55,874 bases of DNA from Hyphomicrobiaceae bacterium (GTDB taxonomy: Bacteria > Pseudomonadota > Alphaproteobacteria > Rhizobiales > Hyphomicrobiaceae), in NCBI GenBank assembly GCA_030655135.1, contig JAURWC010000024.1:1-55874 (forward strand). The letters are read 5' to 3'. The position numbers and the translations under genes were made by a program. Positions 55,501 through 55,874 of the stretch are shown one piece after another (the stretch's first letter is position 1; every line of letters begins with the position of its first letter). The notes beneath the pieces are model-generated. The model made no database searches. It saw only the letters and a program-made list of their open reading frames with translations, and was not told the origin of the DNA.

Positions 55501-55874
55501 CCGTGTTTTCGGCAACGGAAACCGCCGCCGACGACGTAACCGTGGGTCCTTCGTTGGTGTTAGTGACGGTGATGGCGACGTCCTGCGTCGTGGCGTTCGT
55601 GCCGTCGGAGGCGGTGACCTTGACGTCGTAGACGTTATTGGCGCCCGCATCCTGGGCGTTCTCGGAATCGGGTGCGTTCTTGAACGATACGGCCCCGGTG
55701 GCGGCGTCGATGTTGAACAGAGCAGCATCGGCTCCTGACAGCGAGTACGTCAGCGTGGTGCCGGCATCCGGATCGGTCGCGGTCGCCGTGTAGACGGTGC
55801 CGGCCGTGTTTTCGGCAACGGAGACGGCCGCAGCCGACGTAACCGTCGGGCCTTCATTGGTGTTGGCGACGGTG
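52541..55874 (-). CDS. Giant RTX / cadherin-repeat surface protein, partial
   Basis: The frame is open to the window edge, so at least 1110 C-terminal residues are seen. From the N-side: at least three and a half cadherin-like repeats of 101 residues (VAENTAGTVYTATATDPDAGTTLTYSLSG); a jelly-roll-like domain (NGSFEADQV...LIDNVRLF) resembling carbohydrate-binding modules; then many Ca-binding RTX nonapeptides (GGAGDDTLIGG) alternating with AVSVNL..G.A.GG.A.GDTF..IE.LIGS units. The end, NFSELEQIRW, fits an uncleaved type I secretion signal. Likely a secreted adhesin or biofilm protein that folds in calcium outside the cell. Confidence 0.9.
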   Translation of the reverse strand, partial: TVANTNEGPTVTSAAAVSVAENTAGTVYTATATDPDAGTTLTYSLSGADAALFNIDAATGAVSFKNAPDSENAQDAGANNVYDVKVTASDGTNATTQDVAITVTNTNEGPTVTSSAAVSVAENTAGTVYTATATDPDAGTTLTYSLSGADAALFNIDATTGAVSFKGAPNYENPADAGGNNIYDVKVTASDGTTATTQDVAITVTNTNEGPTVTSAAAVSVAENTAGTVYTATATDPDAGTTLTYSLSGTDAALFNINATTGAVSFKGAPNYESPADAGGNNIYDVKVTASDGTTTATKDVAITVTNVTTGTSITSPDSVLVAENTAGTVYTVTSNNESAAPVKYSLTGTDAALFNIDENTGAISFKANADYESAQDAGRNNIYDVVVHASTTGAGANMLINGSFEADQVAAGNFSVRSSTVGWTAIAGGKLELQHGVNGTATHGTQFIDLDAQTATDGVFQDVQTAAGQKYEVAVDTMLRNEHITSSTSHVEILWNGVVVGTISPGQDWSQASFEVVGTGGADRLTIREPASEGGDGSGALIDNVRLFIPPDSGNSTSQDLQLSVTNIANGFGFGTSLNETIVGAGDADTIYGMGGTDTLQGGAGDDTLIGGTGADVLEGGTGRDTASYATSTAAVSVDLGNNTGSGGDAAGDTFRSVENLTGSDHNDTLRGTTKNNVLSGGAGNDTLFGDWGADTLIGGAGADALDGGNGLDDAASYATSNAAVSVNLLTGVATGGHAAGDTFANIEHLIGSMYGDTLTGNAGNNILEGGFGADALDGGDGIDAASYAHSSSAVNVNLRTGVGTGGDAWGDTYSNIENVIGSDYNDTITGNATVNALYGGYGNDILIGGGGADIIDGGVGNDTASYAGAAAAVTANLATGGTAGEATGDTYFGVENLTGSSFNDTLTGDAGDNIIAGGAGADTMNGGLGNDTLDYAASNAGVTINLGTGAASGGHATGDVFSNFENINGSAFNDTLTGDAGANMLFGGAGIDTLRGGAGNDTLTGGVGNDTLYGDAGSDLFIMNAGHGTDTISGGAGGGWLDALELRDSSGASYANGSFPGDWTMVLTTGQITGTNADSLDLSQDAAGYIENSDGTRVNFSELEQIRW
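54898..55874 (-). repeat. 303-bp tandem repeats encoding cadherin-like domains
   Basis: The phrase encoding AGTVYT recurs at 54898, 55201, 55504 and 55807, exactly 303 bases (101 codons) apart. The three rightmost units are nearly identical in DNA, the leftmost has diverged. The array continues beyond the window. Such arrays change copy number by recombination. Confidence 0.88.

Overview
The window is a GC-rich bacterial chromosome segment, most likely from an alphaproteobacterium of the order Hyphomicrobiales (Rhizobiales). Supporting signs are the gene order cyclophilin-cyclophilin-queA-tgt, a BtaA/BtaB betaine-lipid pair, a Sel1-type small protein, a guanidine-I riboswitch operon, a type 1 IPP isomerase and a cluster of GANTC (CcrM) sites. 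The exact genus cannot be read from the sequence.

Layout. 1-12.9 kb is core chromosome: two cyclophilins, a small DMT transporter, queA and tgt (queuosine synthesis), an EamA transporter, small and DUF proteins, btaA-btaB preceded by a good Pho box, a double DedA protein and small secreted proteins. At 12.9 kb lies tRNA-Ser(GCU), followed by two tandem small islands (about 3.2 and 2.7 kb). They share 33-bp att repeats, a homologous first gene and a 145-bp right end (about 90% identical by hand count) but carry different cargo: a DNA methyltransferase and a trypsin-like protease in the first, proteins of unknown function in the second. Neither island encodes a recognisable integrase. 19.2-27.2 kb on the minus strand is a complete kdp potassium uptake operon with its sensor and regulator. 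27.4-37.4 kb on the minus strand is a guanidine-use operon: a sigma-54-like promoter, a ykkC/guanidine-I riboswitch, an ABC importer, two DUF1989 proteins, a biotin-dependent carboxylase and allophanate hydrolase.

37.7-48.2 kb is an unusual redox cluster with 19 CxxCH haem motifs on three proteins. Leftward genes are a pentahaem cytochrome, an outer-membrane barrel and a TPR protein. Rightward genes are a ferredoxin-type flavin reductase, a tetrahaem cytochrome, a five-helix His-rich membrane protein and a decahaem protein split 6+4 by a disordered linker of about 280 residues. The likely logic is electron exchange between NAD(P)H or quinol and a periplasmic or surface acceptor or donor; the substrate is unknown. 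48.2-52.5 kb holds a broken gene, idi, small conserved proteins and a transglutaminase-like protein. The window ends inside a giant RTX/cadherin-repeat protein on the minus strand.

The two best candidates for something undescribed are the tandem integrase-less tRNA-Ser islands with conserved ends and swapped cargo, and the porin-multihaem cytochrome cluster. All calls come from reading the sequence; no database search was possible.
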